From Streptomyces gilvus (GTDB lineage Bacteria; Actinomycetota; Actinomycetes; Streptomycetales; Streptomycetaceae), in contig NZ_JAKWBE010000014.1 in assembly GCF_022513565.1 (NCBI RefSeq), forward strand, positions 62,001 through 126,000: 64,000 nucleotides of DNA, given 5' to 3'. Positions 51,929-60,861 of this stretch are shown here, in pieces. Below the pieces are notes generated by a model. The model saw only the letters and a list, made by a program, of their open reading frames with translations, was not told the DNA's origin and made no database searches. The stretch's first letter is position 1. Every line of letters begins with the position of its first letter. The position numbers and the translations under genes are program-made.

Positions 51929-53362
51929 ATGAGGCCATCGGGGACCAATCCGTGCGGCACGGCGGAGTCCGCCGTCTCCCCCGCCTGGGAGCTGCTGCTG
52001 CCGGCCGCCTCCGCTCCGGCACGCACGCGTGGCCGTTCCCTGCAGGCGGCGCTGCGGGAGGCCGTGCGGTCGGGACGGCTGCCGCCCGGGACACGGTTGC
52101 CGTCGAGCCGGGATCTCGCCGCCGACCTCGGGGTGTCACGGGGCCTGGTCACCGAGGCGTACGAGCAGTTGACGGCGGAGGGGTACCTGCGCAGCGGCCG
52201 GGGTGCCGGCACCTGGGTGAGCGGTGCCGTACGGGCGGCCCGGCCACGCGCGCGTGACCTCGCGCCCCGCTCGCCCGACGCTGCGGCCGACTTCGTGCCC
52301 GGCACACCGGACCTGTCGCTGTTCCCGCGCGCGGCCTGGGCGGCGGCGCAGCGGGGTGTGCTGGCCGAGCTGCCGCACCAGGATCTCGGCTACCCCGATC
52401 CGCGCGGGCTGCCCCGACTGCGTACGGCGCTGGCGGAACTGCTCGCGCGCCGGCGGGGTGTGGTGGCGGACCCGGAGCGGATCGTGGTGGTCTCCGGAGT
52501 GGCGCAGGCGACGACGCTGCTCGGATTCGCGCTCCACGCGCGGGGATTGCGCACGGTGGGCGTCGAGAACCCCGGGAGCCCCCAGCACGACGCCCTGTAC
52601 GCCGCGGCCGGCGTTACTACCGTGCCCGTGCCCCTGGACGACGAAGGGCTCCGCGTCGGTGCGCTGCGCGAGTCGGGCGTACGGGCCGTGGTGACGACCC
52701 CCTCGCACCAGTTCCCCACCGGCATCGCCTACTCGGCGCGCCGCCGGGCCGAACTGCTCGACTGGGCGCGCTCGGTGGACGGACTCGTGCTGGAGGACGA
52801 CTACGACGGGGACTTCCGCTACGACCGCGCCCCCGTCGGCGCCCTGCAGGGCCTCGACCCGGAGCGGGTGGCCTACACGGGGTCGGTCAGCAAGTCGCTC
52901 GCCCCGGGGCTGCGGCTCGGCTGGCTGCTCGTACCGGAGTCGCTGGCCGACGAGGTCGTCGAGCGCAAGCGCACCATGGACCTCGGCCATCCCACCCTGG
53001 ACCAGGCGCTGTTCGCCCGCTTCGTGGAGCGCGGCGACTACGACCGCCAGCTGCGCCGCTGCCAGCGCGCCTACCGCGAGCGGCGGGACGCGCTCGTCGC
53101 CGCGCTGGCGGAGCACCTCCCGGGATCGGAGGTGTCGGGCATCGCCGCCGGACTGCACGTCATCGCGACGCTCCCGGCCCGGTACGGCCCCGAGGAACGC
53201 TTCCTCGCGCGCGTGGCCGAAGCCGGTGTCGCCGTTCGGCCGCTGACGGACTACACGCACGCGCGTGCCCGGCAGGACGACGGGGTCGTGCGACTCGTTC
53301 TGGGATACGCACATCTGTCCCCCGCACGGATCCGAGCGGGTGTGCGATTGATGGCCGAGTAA
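51929..53362 (+). CDS. MocR/PdxR-family PLP-dependent regulator
   Basis: 477 residues. A GntR winged helix (about 35-98; LPPGTRLPSSRDLAADLGVS) is fused to a fold-type I aminotransferase domain (about 120-475) with LEDDYDGDFRYD and PLP Lys322 in GSVSKSLAPG. MocR proteins often control a divergent exporter or PLP salvage gene; here the divergent gene is the EamA transporter. The intergenic TGGTTTAAGGTCCA (51909-51922) is a possible operator. Confidence 0.9.
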   Translation: MRPSGTNPCGTAESAVSPAWELLLPAASAPARTRGRSLQAALREAVRSGRLPPGTRLPSSRDLAADLGVSRGLVTEAYEQLTAEGYLRSGRGAGTWVSGAVRAARPRARDLAPRSPDAAADFVPGTPDLSLFPRAAWAAAQRGVLAELPHQDLGYPDPRGLPRLRTALAELLARRRGVVADPERIVVVSGVAQATTLLGFALHARGLRTVGVENPGSPQHDALYAAAGVTTVPVPLDDEGLRVGALRESGVRAVVTTPSHQFPTGIAYSARRRAELLDWARSVDGLVLEDDYDGDFRYDRAPVGALQGLDPERVAYTGSVSKSLAPGLRLGWLLVPESLADEVVERKRTMDLGHPTLDQALFARFVERGDYDRQLRRCQRAYRERRDALVAALAEHLPGSEVSGIAAGLHVIATLPARYGPEERFLARVAEAGVAVRPLTDYTHARARQDDGVVRLVLGYAHLSPARIRAGVRLMAE

Positions 53363-53389
53363 GCGATTTCAGCGCCCCGGCGGTCAGTT

Positions 53390-53411
53390 GTTCACTTGTG
53401 GTTTGCGTGTG
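53390..53411 (+). promoter_or_regulatory. Weak candidate PHO box before phoD
   Basis: GTTCACTTGTG followed directly by GTTTGCGTGTG forms two 11-bp direct-repeat-like units; only the first resembles the PhoP unit. It lies about 70-90 bases before the phoD start. Suggestive only. Confidence 0.3.
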
Positions 53412-53477
53412 CGCTGCGACGCCCCAGTAGGTGTGGGACCGCAACACTGGCCGGATCCCGTCCCTGGAGGCGCATTC

Positions 53478-55061
53478 ATGTCGCACCGCCCGTTCCCCGC
53501 CCGCCGCAGCGTGCTGCGCGGCTCACTCGCCGCGTCGGCGGCCCTGACCCTGCCCACCGCCCTCGGCGCGGCGCCGGCGTTCGCCCTGTCGGGGCGGCCG
53601 AAGGCGAGCTGGGGGGTGCAGGCGGGAGACGTGAGCACCGACTCCGGGCTGGTGTGGGTGCGTTCCGACCGGCCCGCGCGGATGATCGTCGAGACGTCCG
53701 CGACCGAGTCGTTCCGCAACCCGCGCAGATGGCACGGTCCGCTGCTGGGCGAGAGCTCGGACTTCACCGGCACGACCCGGCTGCACGGGCTCCCCGCGGG
53801 CGAGCAGATCCACTACCGGGTACTGCTCGCCGACCCGGACGACCCGCGCCGCACCGGCGAACCGGTCACCGGCACCTTCCGGACGGCGCCCGTCAGGCGC
53901 CGCAAGGGCGTCAGGTTCGTGTGGTCCGGCGACCTCGCGGGCCAGGGCTGGGGCATCAACGAGTCCATCGGCGGCTACCGCATCTTCGACGCCATGGCCA
54001 AGGTCGACCCGGACTTCTTCCTGTGCAGCGGCGACAACATCTACGCCGACGGCCCGATCGCGGCCACCGCCACCCTGCCCGACGGCAGCGTCTACCGGAG
54101 CGTCACCACCGAGGAGAAGTCGCACGTCGCGACCACCCTCGCCGACTACCGGGGCAACTTCCGCTACAACCTGCTGGACGCGGCCCTGCGCCGGTTCAAC
54201 GCCCAGGTGCCCAACATCATCCAGTGGGACGACCACGAGGTCCGCAACAACTGGTACCCGGGCGAGGTCATCGGCACCGGCACCCCCTATCCGGCCGGCA
54301 CCAGGCTGGACGACCTGGCCGTGCGCTCGCGGCAGGCGTTCTCCGAGTACTTCCCCATCTCCACGATCAGCGGCCGCCCCGACGGCCGGATCTACCGCAA
54401 GGTCAGCCACGGTCCGCTGCTGGACGTGTTCGTGCTCGACATGCGCACCTACCGCAACGCCAACTCGCCCGACAACCAGACCACCGACCCGGTCGGCATC
54501 CTCGGCCGTGAGCAGTTGGAGTGGCTCAAGCGCGAGCTGGCGAAGTCCCGCGCCGTGTGGAAGGTCATCGCCAACGACATGCCGCTCGGCCTCGTCGTAC
54601 CCGACCCGGTCGAGGGCAAGCCGAACCTCGAGGCGGTCGCACAGGGCGACCCGGGCGCGCCGCTCGGCCGCGAGCTGCAGATCGCCGAGCTGCTGCGGTA
54701 CATCAAGCACCGGCGGATCACCGGCACGGTGTGGCTGACGGCGGACGTCCACCACACCTCGGCCCAGCACTACGCCCCCTCGCGGGCCGCGTTCAAGGAC
54801 TTCGAGCCGTTCTGGGAGTTCGTCTCGGGCCCGCTGAACGCCGGCGCCTTCCCGGCCAACGCGCTGGACGGCACCTTCGGCCCCGACCGGGTGTTCGTCA
54901 AGGCGCCGGCCGCCTCGAACGTGTCACCCGCCGAGGGCTACCAGTTCTTCGGCGAGGTCGACATCGACGGTGACAGCGGGGAGTTGACGGTGCGTCTGCG
55001 CGAGTACGACGGCACGGTGTTGTTCACGCGGACGCTGCAGCCGGGCCGGGTCGGACAGTAA
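53478..55061 (+). CDS. phoD: Secreted PhoD-family alkaline phosphatase/phosphodiesterase
   Basis: 527 residues. A Tat-type signal (ARRSVLRG, hydrophobic to AAPAFA near residue 36) precedes a fibronectin-like N-domain (about 40-135) and the PhoD metallophosphatase domain (SGDNIYADGP, WDDHEVRNNW, LTADVHHT). It releases phosphate outside the cell using Ca/Fe. The ATG at 53478 follows TGGAGG. A hairpin terminator follows. Confidence 0.93.
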   Translation: MSHRPFPARRSVLRGSLAASAALTLPTALGAAPAFALSGRPKASWGVQAGDVSTDSGLVWVRSDRPARMIVETSATESFRNPRRWHGPLLGESSDFTGTTRLHGLPAGEQIHYRVLLADPDDPRRTGEPVTGTFRTAPVRRRKGVRFVWSGDLAGQGWGINESIGGYRIFDAMAKVDPDFFLCSGDNIYADGPIAATATLPDGSVYRSVTTEEKSHVATTLADYRGNFRYNLLDAALRRFNAQVPNIIQWDDHEVRNNWYPGEVIGTGTPYPAGTRLDDLAVRSRQAFSEYFPISTISGRPDGRIYRKVSHGPLLDVFVLDMRTYRNANSPDNQTTDPVGILGREQLEWLKRELAKSRAVWKVIANDMPLGLVVPDPVEGKPNLEAVAQGDPGAPLGRELQIAELLRYIKHRRITGTVWLTADVHHTSAQHYAPSRAAFKDFEPFWEFVSGPLNAGAFPANALDGTFGPDRVFVKAPAASNVSPAEGYQFFGEVDIDGDSGELTVRLREYDGTVLFTRTLQPGRVGQ

Positions 55062-55079
55062 CTCCCGTACGCTTGTTCC

Positions 55080-55118
55080 AGGGCCGCGTACCGGCGTCAT
55101 CCCTCGGCGCGCGGCCCT
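55080..55118 (+). terminator. Terminator after phoD
   Basis: Nine-base stem AGGGCCGCG/CGCGGCCCT with a 21-base loop, 18 bases after the stop codon. Confidence 0.5.
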
Positions 55119-55181
55119 GAGCAGGAAAAGACTCCACCAAAAGGTACATAAGTACGCTTTACCCATCAGTCACAGTGCGTT

Positions 55182-55191
55182 CGTGATCACG
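55182..55191. promoter_or_regulatory. Palindrome before the ACT-GNAT gene
   Basis: CGTGATCACG, a perfect 10-bp palindrome 26 bases before the ATG in an AT-richer promoter region that also holds TACGCT (55153-55158). Candidate operator. Confidence 0.35.
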
Positions 55192-55217
55192 CAACACGTT
55201 TCCTTCACAGTGGCTGT

Positions 55218-56462
55218 ATGAGTCGAGAAATATCTGATGTGCCGCGTGCGCAGCGCAGGAACCTCGCCGGCCTCGCCACGGTGTTCCACAGTTGGTGGTC
55301 ACGCCGCCACGGTCACGCACCCCCGGCACCCGATACCGACGCCCGGTCGCTGCCTGCCGAGCAGCAGGCCGGGCCCCGCGCCGGCGTGCTGTGGCGGATG
55401 CGGACGACCGTGAAGGACGAACCCGGATCGCTGGCCGCGCTGTGCACGGCGCTGGCCGCACGGCAGGTGGACATCCTGAGCCTGCAGACGCATCCGCTGG
55501 CCGAGGGCACGGTGGACGAGTTCCTGCTGCGGGCTCCGGGCGAGCTGGAGGCGTCCGAGCTCACCCGGGTGGTCTCGGCGGCCGGCGGCACGGACACATG
55601 GATCGAGCGGGCCGACGCCCATGACCTGGTGGACGCTCCGACCCGGGTGCTGGGCCTCGCCGCCCGGACCGCACTCGACGCGGCCGAACTCCCGCTGACG
55701 TTGCGGCAGTTGGTAGGACGGTGCACCATCCGGCAGACGCCCGCCGCGCCGGCCGGCGGCGGCCGGGCAGCGGAGGACGTGCCGGTGGAGGGCGTGCTGG
55801 AGGACACCGTGATGCGGCTGCGGGCGCCGGAGGGTGGAGTGATCACCGTGGAGCGGCCGTATCTGCCGTTCACCCCGACCGAGTTCGCGCGGGCGCGGGC
55901 GCTGGTGGAACTGGACGCCCGGCTCGGTCCCCGCCTGCCGCACGGCCACGACGTGCTGACGCTGCCCGAAGGCAACGACATCACCGTACGGCGGGCGGAC
56001 ACGCGGGATCTGGAGGCCGCGAAGGAGATGCACGAGCGGTGCTCGGCGCGGACGCTCGGGCTGCGGTACCACGGGCCGGTCGGGGACGCGGACCGCTATC
56101 TGAACCACCTGCTGAACCCGCGGTTCGGCCGGACGCTGGCCGTGCAGACCGCGTCCGGGCGCATCGTCGGGCTCGGGCACCTGTTGTGGGACGGCGACGA
56201 GACCGAGGTCGCGTTGCTGGTGGAGGACAAGTGGCAGCGGCGGGGGGTCGGAGCGGAGTTGCTGCGCAGGCTGGTGGGGATGGCGGTGTCCACCGGGTGC
56301 GAGAGTGTCTATGCCGTGACGCAGGCGTCCAATACGGGGATGGTCGCTGCCATGCGGGGGTTGGGGGTTCCTCTCGACTATCAGGTCGAGGAGGGGACGC
56401 TGGTGATCACGGCTCGGCTGGATGTGGATGCGCGGGTGATCACTGGGGCCGAAGCGCCGTAG
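55218..56462 (+). CDS. Protein acetyltransferase with N-terminal ACT domain
   Basis: 414 residues. An ACT-like amino-acid-binding domain (about 57-130; MRTTVKDEPGSLAALCTALA, VDILSLQTHPL) is linked to a GNAT domain (about 255-405) with acetyl-CoA loop VEDKWQRRGVGAELL. ACT-GNAT fusions in actinobacteria are amino-acid-regulated lysine acetyltransferases; those I recall from Micromonospora and S. venezuelae modify acyl-CoA synthetases. Targets here are unproven. It converges on the PLP-enzyme gene, whose end overlaps by 23 bases. Confidence 0.85.
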   Translation: MSREISDVPRAQRRNLAGLATVFHSWWSRRHGHAPPAPDTDARSLPAEQQAGPRAGVLWRMRTTVKDEPGSLAALCTALAARQVDILSLQTHPLAEGTVDEFLLRAPGELEASELTRVVSAAGGTDTWIERADAHDLVDAPTRVLGLAARTALDAAELPLTLRQLVGRCTIRQTPAAPAGGGRAAEDVPVEGVLEDTVMRLRAPEGGVITVERPYLPFTPTEFARARALVELDARLGPRLPHGHDVLTLPEGNDITVRRADTRDLEAAKEMHERCSARTLGLRYHGPVGDADRYLNHLLNPRFGRTLAVQTASGRIVGLGHLLWDGDETEVALLVEDKWQRRGVGAELLRRLVGMAVSTGCESVYAVTQASNTGMVAAMRGLGVPLDYQVEEGTLVITARLDVDARVITGAEAP

Positions 56463-57681
56463 GGGGCGCGGTGTGAGTGGCCTGTGCGGGTGCGTTGTGG
56501 CTGGTCCCGCCCCGCGGCGGAGCCGCACATTGACACAGCCCCGCGCCCCTGGAGGGGCGCTGGCCCAGCGCCTGATTCAGATCCGCCCAGAGATCTTCCA
56601 CATCCTCCAGGCCCACCGATATGCGCAGTAGGTGGTCGGTTACGCCTGCGTGCCTTCTGTCCTGCCCGTCCACTATGCGGTGGCTGATGGAGGCGGGGTG
56701 TTGGATCAGGGTGTCCACGCTGCCGAGGCTTACCGCGGGGGTGATCAGGCGGACCGCGGCTATGACCTCGTGGGGGGCGGTCGTGGTTTCGAAGGCGATC
56801 ATGGCGCCGCCGATGCGGGGGTAGTGGACGCGGGTGACGCGGGGGTCGGCGGTGAGGCGGCGGGTCAGTTCGGCGGCGGTGGCGGAGGCCGCGTGGACGC
56901 GGACCGTCAGGGTGGCGAGGCCGCGGAGGAGGAGGTAGCCCGCGAGGGGGTGGAGGATACCGCCGGTGGCGAATCGGATCTGGCGGAGGCGGCCGGCGAA
57001 CTCCTCGTCGCAGGCCACCACGCCCGCCATCACGTCGCCGTGGCCGCCGAGGTACTTGGTGGCGCTGTGCAGGACCAGGCGCGCGCCCTGTCCGGCGGGG
57101 CGCTGCAGGACCGGGGTGGCGAAGGTGTTGTCGGCCAGGAGGGGGACCGAGCCGCAGGCGTGGGCCACGGCCCGCAGGTCGACCTCGGCGAGGGTCGGGT
57201 TGGCCGGTGACTCGACCATGACCAGGCCGGTGTCGGGGCGCAGGGCGTCCGTGATGCCGGCCGGGTCGGTCCAGGTGACCTCGGTACCGAGCAGACCGGC
57301 GGTCAGCAGATGGTCACTGCAGCCGTACAGGGGGCGTACGGCGACCACGTGCCGCAGGCCCATGGACGCCCGTACGAGCAGGACGGCGCTGAGCGCGGCC
57401 ATGCCGCTGGCGAAGGCGACCGCGGACTCGGTGCCCTCGAGACGGGCCAGGGCGGTCTCGAAGCGGGCCACGGTGGGGTTGCCGAGGCGGCCGTAGACGG
57501 GCGGGCCCTCCGGCTCGGCGCCGGTGGTGGCGAAGGCGTCGATGCGCGCGGCCTCACCACGGCTGTCGTACGACGGGTAGGTGGTCGACAGGTCGATGGG
57601 CGGGGTGTGCAGGCCCTGCCGGGCGAGGTCGTCGCGGCCGGCGTGGACGGCCTCGGTGGCCAGTGCTCTCGTGGAGTCCAT
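56440..57681 (-). CDS. Cystathionine gamma-lyase/synthase-family PLP enzyme
   Basis: 413 residues, Cys/Met metabolism PLP family. PPVYGRLGNPT, ASGMAALSAVL, ADNTFATPVLQRP and Lys209 in HSATKYLGGHGDVMAG are present. The usual loop after VHYPR is missing: RIGGAMIAFE follows directly, about 20 residues shorter than typical. The normal end near residue 370 is followed by about 40 residues encoded by a palindromic repeat. ATG 57681 is chosen; ATG 57699 adds six residues. It is divergent from an Lrp gene, its likely regulator. Exact reaction uncertain (gamma-lyase, gamma-synthase or methionine gamma-lyase). Confidence 0.87.
   Translation of the reverse strand: MDSTRALATEAVHAGRDDLARQGLHTPPIDLSTTYPSYDSRGEAARIDAFATTGAEPEGPPVYGRLGNPTVARFETALARLEGTESAVAFASGMAALSAVLLVRASMGLRHVVAVRPLYGCSDHLLTAGLLGTEVTWTDPAGITDALRPDTGLVMVESPANPTLAEVDLRAVAHACGSVPLLADNTFATPVLQRPAGQGARLVLHSATKYLGGHGDVMAGVVACDEEFAGRLRQIRFATGGILHPLAGYLLLRGLATLTVRVHAASATAAELTRRLTADPRVTRVHYPRIGGAMIAFETTTAPHEVIAAVRLITPAVSLGSVDTLIQHPASISHRIVDGQDRRHAGVTDHLLRISVGLEDVEDLWADLNQALGQRPSRGAGLCQCAAPPRGGTSHNAPAQATHTAPPTALRPQ
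56463..56549. repeat. Palindromic Streptomyces-type repeat between convergent genes
   Basis: Outer arms GGGGCGCGG (56463-56471) and CCGCGCCCC (56541-56549) enclose a GC-rich core with an inner GCGGC/GCCGC hairpin. I recall similar blocks at the 3' ends of many Streptomyces genes. It probably terminates both transcripts, yet the PLP-enzyme frame reads through it. Confidence 0.6.
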
Positions 57682-57729
57682 GCGGGGAAGAATGAACATC
57701 AGGCGGGTGGTGGGGGGTGAGTCCCGTGC

Positions 57730-57741
57730 TACGTTCGGGCG
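57730..57741 (+). promoter_or_regulatory. Leaderless-type -10 before the Lrp gene
   Basis: TACGTT (57730-57735) lies exactly six bases before the ATG; no ribosome-binding site is present and no clear -35. Confidence 0.4.
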
Positions 57742-58233
57742 ATGGGTGAATCCGTCGTACTGGATCCGGTGGACCTGCATCTGCTGCGGTTGTTGCAGAA
57801 CGACGCCCGGACGACGTACCGCGATCTCGCCGCGCAGGTCGGGGTGGCGCCGTCGACGTGTCTGGACCGGGTGACGCGGCTGCGGCGGGCGGGTGTGATC
57901 CTCGGACATCAGCTGCGGCTCGATCCGGCCAAGCTGGGGCGGGGGCTGGAGGCCCTGCTGTCGGTGCAGGTCAGGCCGCACCGGCGGGAGTTGGTGGGGC
58001 CGTTCGTGGAGCGGATCAGGGCGCTGCCGGAGTCCCGTACCGTCTTCCATCTGACCGGGCCGGACGACTATCTGGTGCATGTCGCCGTCGCCGACATGGC
58101 GGATCTGCAGCGGCTGGTGCTGGACGAGTTCACATCACGGCGTGAAGTGGCGCGCGTGGAGACGCGGTTGATCTTCCAGCAGTGGGACTGCGGGCCCCTG
58201 CTCCCGCCTTCGCCGTCGGCTCAATCGGGGTGA
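57742..58233 (+). CDS. Lrp/AsnC-family regulator
   Basis: 163 residues. A winged helix (about 7-60; LDPVDLHLLRLLQNDARTTY, VAPSTCLDRVTRLRRAGV) and RAM domain (about 70-150; FHLTGPDDYLVHVAVADM). It is divergent from the Cys/Met PLP enzyme by 60 bp, which it probably controls in response to an amino acid. Confidence 0.9.
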   Translation: MGESVVLDPVDLHLLRLLQNDARTTYRDLAAQVGVAPSTCLDRVTRLRRAGVILGHQLRLDPAKLGRGLEALLSVQVRPHRRELVGPFVERIRALPESRTVFHLTGPDDYLVHVAVADMADLQRLVLDEFTSRREVARVETRLIFQQWDCGPLLPPSPSAQSG

Positions 58234-58265
58234 CGTGCGGCGGGCCGTCGTACGAGGATGGGCCC

Positions 58266-59957
58266 ATGTCTGAGATCAAGAGCCCGCTGCCCCGTGAGGT
58301 CGCCGACGCCTACGTCGACGACCTCGTCGCCCTCGATCCGATCACCGGCACCTTCCTCGGCGTGAAGGAGAGTTCGAGCAGGCTGCCCGACCTGTCACCC
58401 GCGGGCGAGGAGGCCCAGGCGGAGCTGTCGCGCACGACCCTGCTCCGGCTGGCCGAGGCGGAGCGGCTGCCCGGCGCGGACAGTGACATCGAGCGCCGGT
58501 GCGCGCGGCTGCTGCGCGAGCGGCTGACCGCCGGGCTCGCCGTGCACGAGGCCGAGGAGGGCCTGCGCGCCGTCAGCAACCTCAGCTCCCCCGCGCACGC
58601 GGTCCGGCAGGTGTTCACCGTGACGCCGGCGCAGTCGGAGGAGGACTGGGCGGCGATCGCCGAGCGGCTGCGCGCGGTGCCTGCCGCGCTGGCGGGCTAC
58701 CGGGAGTCCCTGGCCCTCGGGCTGGAGAAGAAGCTGTACGGCGGACCCCGGGCCACCGCCACCTTCGTCCAGCAGCTAGGCCAGTGGGCCGACGCGGACG
58801 GCGCGGGGCACGGCTGGTTCGAGCAGTACGCGGCCGCGGGGCCCGGGGCGCTCCGGTCCGAGCTGGACGCGGCGGCCCGCTCGGCCGGCGAGGCCGTCGT
58901 CGCCCTCCGCGACTGGGTACGGGACGTGTACGCCCCGGCCGTCGAGGGCGCGCCGGACGTCGTGGGCCGCGAGCGGTACGGCCGCTGGGTCCGCTACTTC
59001 AACGGCACCGACCTCGACCTCGACGAGGCGTACGCGTACGGCTGGTCCGAGTACCACCGGCTGCTGGGCGAGATGCGGACCGAGGCCGAGAAGATCCTGC
59101 CCGGCGCCGAGACCCCGTGGGTGGCCCTCGCCCACCTCGACCGGCACGGCACGCACATCGAGGGCGTCGACGAGGTCCAGCGCTGGCTGCAGTCCCTGAT
59201 GGACGAGGCGATCGAGAAGCTGGACGGCACCCACTTCGACCTGGCCGAGCGGGTACGGCGCGTCGAGTCCCGGATCGCCCCGCCCGGCAGCGCGGCGGCG
59301 CCGTACTACACGCCCCCGTCGGACGACTTCACGCGGCCCGGGTGCACCTGGCTGCCCACCATGGGCCAGACCCGCTTCCCCGTCTACGACCTGGTGTCCA
59401 CCTGGTACCACGAGGGCGTGCCCGGTCACCATCTGCAGCTGGCGCAGTGGAAGCACGTCGCCGCGGACCTCTCCCGCTACCAGGCCGGCGTGGGCATGGT
59501 CAGCGCCAACGCCGAGGGCTGGGCGCTGTACGCGGAGCGGCTGATGGACGAGCTGGGCTTCCTGACCGACCCGGAGCGCCGGCTCGGGTACCTGGACGCG
59601 CAGATGATGCGGGCCGCGCGCGTGATCATCGACATCGGCATGCACCTGGAGCTGACGATCCCGGGCGACTCCCCCTTCCATCCCGGGGAGCGCTGGACGC
59701 CCGCGCTGGCGCAGGAGTTCTTCGCCTCTCACAGCAGCCGTCCCGCGGACTTCGTGGAGAGCGAGCTGACCCGCTACCTGTCCATGCCGGGCCAGGCCAT
59801 CGGCTACAAGCTGGGCGAACGGGCCTGGCTGCTGGGCCGGGAGAAGGCGCGCGAGCGCAAGGGCGACGCCTTCGACCTCAAGACCTGGCACATGGCAGCC
59901 CTCTCGCAGGGCTCGCTGGGCCTCGACGACCTGGTGGACGAGCTGGCCGGTCTGTGA
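58266..59957 (+). CDS. DUF885-family putative zinc metallopeptidase
   Basis: 563 residues, mostly helical. The zinc motif WYHEGVPGHHLQ and downstream Glu in SANAEGWALYAERLMDELGF are the DUF885 hallmarks, resembling M32-type carboxypeptidases. No signal peptide, so probably cytoplasmic. The ATG at 58266 begins SEIKSPLPREVADAYVDDL. It ends one base from the convergent SDR stop. Confidence 0.85.
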   Translation: MSEIKSPLPREVADAYVDDLVALDPITGTFLGVKESSSRLPDLSPAGEEAQAELSRTTLLRLAEAERLPGADSDIERRCARLLRERLTAGLAVHEAEEGLRAVSNLSSPAHAVRQVFTVTPAQSEEDWAAIAERLRAVPAALAGYRESLALGLEKKLYGGPRATATFVQQLGQWADADGAGHGWFEQYAAAGPGALRSELDAAARSAGEAVVALRDWVRDVYAPAVEGAPDVVGRERYGRWVRYFNGTDLDLDEAYAYGWSEYHRLLGEMRTEAEKILPGAETPWVALAHLDRHGTHIEGVDEVQRWLQSLMDEAIEKLDGTHFDLAERVRRVESRIAPPGSAAAPYYTPPSDDFTRPGCTWLPTMGQTRFPVYDLVSTWYHEGVPGHHLQLAQWKHVAADLSRYQAGVGMVSANAEGWALYAERLMDELGFLTDPERRLGYLDAQMMRAARVIIDIGMHLELTIPGDSPFHPGERWTPALAQEFFASHSSRPADFVESELTRYLSMPGQAIGYKLGERAWLLGREKARERKGDAFDLKTWHMAALSQGSLGLDDLVDELAGL

Positions 59958-60803
59958 TCAACGCCGCCACCCCCCTTCCGAGTTGACGACCTCGCCGGTG
60001 ATCCAGTCCGCCTCGTCCGTGGCCAGCCACGCGATGAGGCGGGCCGGGTCGTCGGGCATGCCCCAGCGGCCGGCGGGGAAGCGGGCGGCGACGGCCTCGT
60101 GGACCTCACCTGACGCGTAACCGGTGTCCACGGGGCCGGGGTTGACCGTGTTCACGGTGATCGCGTGCTCGGCGAGCGTCGTCGACAGGGAGCGGGTGAT
60201 GGAGGCGAGGGCGCCCTTCTGGAGGGCGTAGGCGATCTCGCCCGGCATACCGCCTGCCAGGTCCTGCCCGGAAGTCATCATCACGACGCGTCCGCCGGGT
60301 GTGCGCGGCGGGAGTCGGGTGCGCAGACGGGCGTACGCCTGGACGAGGAGCAGCACGGAGCGGGTGTCGACGGCCCAGTGCGCGTCCAGCATCGCGGCGT
60401 CGATCGTGTCGAGGGTGCCGTCGCTGCCGCTGAGGGCGTGGTTGGCGACGAGAATGTCGAGCCGGCCGCCGAGCGCGGACGCGGCCGTCGCGATCAACTC
60501 GGCGGGCGCGGACGGGTCGCTGAGGTCGCCGGGGCCGGCGAGGACGCGCGCCCCGGGATCGCCGAGCGCCGCGCGCACGGAGGCGATGACGTCCTCGGGG
60601 CGGTCGGCGCCCCAGGGCATGGCGGCGTCGTGCGGTACGTGGTGGTGCAGGTAGACGCTCGCGCCGAACGCCGCCAGCCGCCGGGCGACGGCGTGTCCGA
60701 TGCCGTCACGTCTGCTGGCGCCGGTCACCAGGGCGGTACGTCCGCGCAGCGGCAGGGGGTCACGGCGCAGGTCTTCGGGGGCGGGGTGCGGAAGTGGGGG
60801 CAT
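59958..60803 (-). CDS. SDR-family oxidoreductase
   Basis: 281 residues. The cofactor motif TGASRRDGIG, NHA active-site region, catalytic Ser in MMTSGQD and YALQK (YxxxK) are present, ending in TGEVVNSEGGW. NADPH preference is suggested by Arg-Arg after the Gly motif. Substrate unknown. ATG 60803 is preferred; a GTG at 60827 would add eight residues. Confidence 0.88.
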   Translation of the reverse strand: MPPLPHPAPEDLRRDPLPLRGRTALVTGASRRDGIGHAVARRLAAFGASVYLHHHVPHDAAMPWGADRPEDVIASVRAALGDPGARVLAGPGDLSDPSAPAELIATAASALGGRLDILVANHALSGSDGTLDTIDAAMLDAHWAVDTRSVLLLVQAYARLRTRLPPRTPGGRVVMMTSGQDLAGGMPGEIAYALQKGALASITRSLSTTLAEHAITVNTVNPGPVDTGYASGEVHEAVAARFPAGRWGMPDDPARLIAWLATDEADWITGEVVNSEGGWRR

Positions 60804-60861
60804 GGGCCACCATGATCCGGACGTCACCCGCGGACCGCACGTGGTTTTCCGGCGCCGGCTG

